Position numbers and translations under genes: made by a program. Shown one piece after another: positions 62,580 to 64,000 of a stretch of 64,000 nucleotides of DNA. The first letter of the stretch is position 1, and each line of letters starts with the position of its first letter. Source of the DNA: an uncultured Pirellulaceae bacterium (lineage in GTDB: Bacteria; Planctomycetota; Planctomycetia; Pirellulales; Pirellulaceae); the NCBI GenBank assembly GCA_905480235.1, contig CAJQPP010000054.1:1-64000 (forward strand), in the 5' to 3' direction. The notes under the pieces are model-generated. The model saw nothing but the letters and a program-made list of their open reading frames with translations. It was not told where the DNA came from and searched no databases.

Positions 62580-62758
62580 GAAATTTGAAGGCCTACTACC
62601 GGGGGGATCAGGCCCCATTCTTGGCATTTGACGATCTTCGTAGCACCCTTGTTCGACGGATGTTAATTCACGTGCAATACGTCGACTATTCCGCGGTTGG
62701 CGTGAATGATTTGCGTTTCTAGAATTTGCGAAAATTCGTAATTCAATAACAAGAGCCA

Positions 62759-64000
62759 ATGTCCAATACTCTCAATCCACCACCGAAGCAACAACACGAT
62801 TTTAAGCGAGTTGCCATCCTTTTTGCCGGTGGCCCCGCACCGGCCGCCAATGCGGTAATCTCGGCAGCCGCAGCTTCGTTTTTAAAAGCCGGCGTCGAAG
62901 TGGTCGGCATCAAGAACGGTTACTCAAATCTGATTGATTTCTGCCCCGACAGCGGATTACACGAATCAGAACAGTACATTAATATCTCCCACCGATTCTT
63001 GTCGCGTTCACGAAACAAACAGGGCATCCTGATCGGTACCGCTCGTGCCAATCCTGGGAAACAAATCCACTGCCCAGCTGATTTGCAAAACCCGGAGAAA
63101 GCGCTGCCACTGCAAAAAACCTATCACGCGCTGCGTTCAATCGGGGTCGACGCCTTGATTTCCATCGGCGGCGACGACACTTTGAAAACGGCCAATAAAT
63201 TCAAGCTGTTTCAAGAGACCCTACCAGAGGATGAGAAACGCATCCCGGTGGTTCACCTGCCCAAGACCATCGATAACGATTATCACGGAATCGATTTTAC
63301 ATTCGGTTATTTCACGGCAGTCGAATTTCTCGGTTCTGAGATTCGCAACCTGATTCACGATGCGGAAGCCTGCAACGCGTACTTTGTGGCTGAGACCATG
63401 GGTCGCAGTGCGGGGTGGCTTGCCTATGGAGCGGCCATTGCCGGGGAGGCCAGCCTGGTCATCAGTGTCGAAGATATTATTGGTGATTATTTGACCGCGG
63501 AATCCTATGAAGATGCTTCCGGTAATGCCGTCAATCGCGATGTGATGAATATTCAACGCGTGGTGGGACGAATCGTCAAACAAATGTTGGCCCGCGAAGA
63601 TGAGGGAAAAGAATTTGGCGTTATCGTCTTGGCCGAAGGCTTAGCAGAACTACTACCATTTGAGTTGATTAAAGACGCACCCCGAGATGACCACGGTCAC
63701 ATCTCCATCTCGGACGTCAATTTGTGCGAGGTCTTTACCAAGGCGATTGAAACCGAATTTCAAGCGGAAACGGGTCGCTCGCGAAAGGTAAAGGGTTTAC
63801 AGCTGGGATACGAATCTCGCTGTGCCAAACCGCATGCTTTCGACGTGATGCTTGGCAGCCAACTAGGAGTCGGTGCCTATCGAGCATTAGTGGAAGAGCA
63901 ACTAGACGGCGTCATGGTGACCGTCTCAGGTCAATTGGATTTACATTACGAACCGTTTGAGAACTTAGTCGACCCAGCGACCCTGGTTACCCGGGTACGG
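62759..64000 (+). CDS. 6-phosphofructokinase, PPi-dependent type, partial
   Basis: 414 codons from ATG 62759 (AAGAG upstream), running off the right edge. PFK fold: VAILFAGGPAPAANAVISAAA, DALISIGGDDTLKTAN with G137-G-D-D140-T, HLPKTIDND with K169, VAETMGRSAGWLAYGAAI, FGVIVLAEGLAELLP, and GLQLGYESRC. In ATP-dependent PFK the motifs read GGDGS and PGTIDND; Asp140 and Lys169 are the marks of pyrophosphate-dependent enzymes. It phosphorylates fructose 6-phosphate, probably reversibly, with PPi. Confidence 0.9.
   Translation, partial: MSNTLNPPPKQQHDFKRVAILFAGGPAPAANAVISAAAASFLKAGVEVVGIKNGYSNLIDFCPDSGLHESEQYINISHRFLSRSRNKQGILIGTARANPGKQIHCPADLQNPEKALPLQKTYHALRSIGVDALISIGGDDTLKTANKFKLFQETLPEDEKRIPVVHLPKTIDNDYHGIDFTFGYFTAVEFLGSEIRNLIHDAEACNAYFVAETMGRSAGWLAYGAAIAGEASLVISVEDIIGDYLTAESYEDASGNAVNRDVMNIQRVVGRIVKQMLAREDEGKEFGVIVLAEGLAELLPFELIKDAPRDDHGHISISDVNLCEVFTKAIETEFQAETGRSRKVKGLQLGYESRCAKPHAFDVMLGSQLGVGAYRALVEEQLDGVMVTVSGQLDLHYEPFENLVDPATLVTRVR

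Noticed and set aside
1-64000. CRISPR arrays, prophage, insertion sequences, rRNA operons
   Set aside because: I saw no regularly spaced repeats, transposase or integrase motifs, phage structural genes or rRNA sequence anywhere in the window.

Overview
The window looks like a stretch of chromosome from a planctomycete, most likely in or near the Pirellulaceae. The inference rests on gene content. There are genes for making tetrahydromethanopterin (H4MPT), which outside archaea is mainly a trait of methylotrophs and Planctomycetes. There are also many exported proteins typical of that group: a DUF1080 protein, two PQQ-type beta-propellers, a fasciclin protein, a HEAT/PDZ pair and an exported methyltransferase. 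The dnaA is not next to dnaN, and operons are short and on mixed strands. No phage, insertion sequence, CRISPR array or rRNA was found. Gene density is normal and both ends cut through genes.

Layout. 1-4.4 kb (minus strand): a DUF4910 aminopeptidase-like gene running off the left edge, an AAC(3)-fold acetyltransferase, a serine beta-lactamase-like hydrolase and tRNA-Leu(UAA). 4.7-9.3 kb: DUF1080, fasciclin, PQQ propeller, SOUL protein and a small His/Gly/Tyr-rich secreted protein. 9.6-23.6 kb: a P1B-4-type metal ATPase, DUF420, a divergent pair of exported repeat/PDZ proteins, DUF2071, a TraB/TIKI-like protein, BON, a sugar-phosphate isomerase-like protein, a second PQQ propeller, arfB, a UVR-motif protein and csrA. 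23.6-28.3 kb: a lipoprotein hydrolase, a DegT aminotransferase and an M20 peptidase.

28.5-33.6 kb is the most distinctive block. It holds a dihydropteroate-synthase-related protein, pabB, pabA, DUF447 and beta-RFAP synthase. The last four genes are joined by three consecutive ATGA stop/start overlaps. The block links chorismate to 4-aminobenzoate to the RFA-P and pterin condensation steps of H4MPT synthesis. pdxJ follows. A second pair at 53.4-54.7 kb (PTPS/QueD-like plus CitG/MdcB-like, overlapping by 10 bp) probably serves the same cofactor.

34-46 kb: an anti-sigma-like protein, an AAA ATPase, a Na+-exporter-like ABC pair whose permease is fused to a CPBP protease domain, an amidohydrolase, two membrane glycosyltransferases and a THUMP-like methyltransferase. 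46.9 kb: dnaA with an altered domain IV signature. 48-58.7 kb: an MsbA-type exporter, two GT4 glycosyltransferases, a CDP-paratose-2-epimerase-like enzyme and a WecB/TagA/CpsF transferase, which suggest cell-surface glycan assembly. 58.9-64 kb: central metabolism, with panD, an M24 peptidase, accB, accC and a PPi-type phosphofructokinase cut by the right edge.

All function calls come from reading motifs by eye. No database search was run. Starts were chosen from signal peptides, Shine-Dalgarno (SD) sequences and known family N-termini, and several are TTG or GTG.
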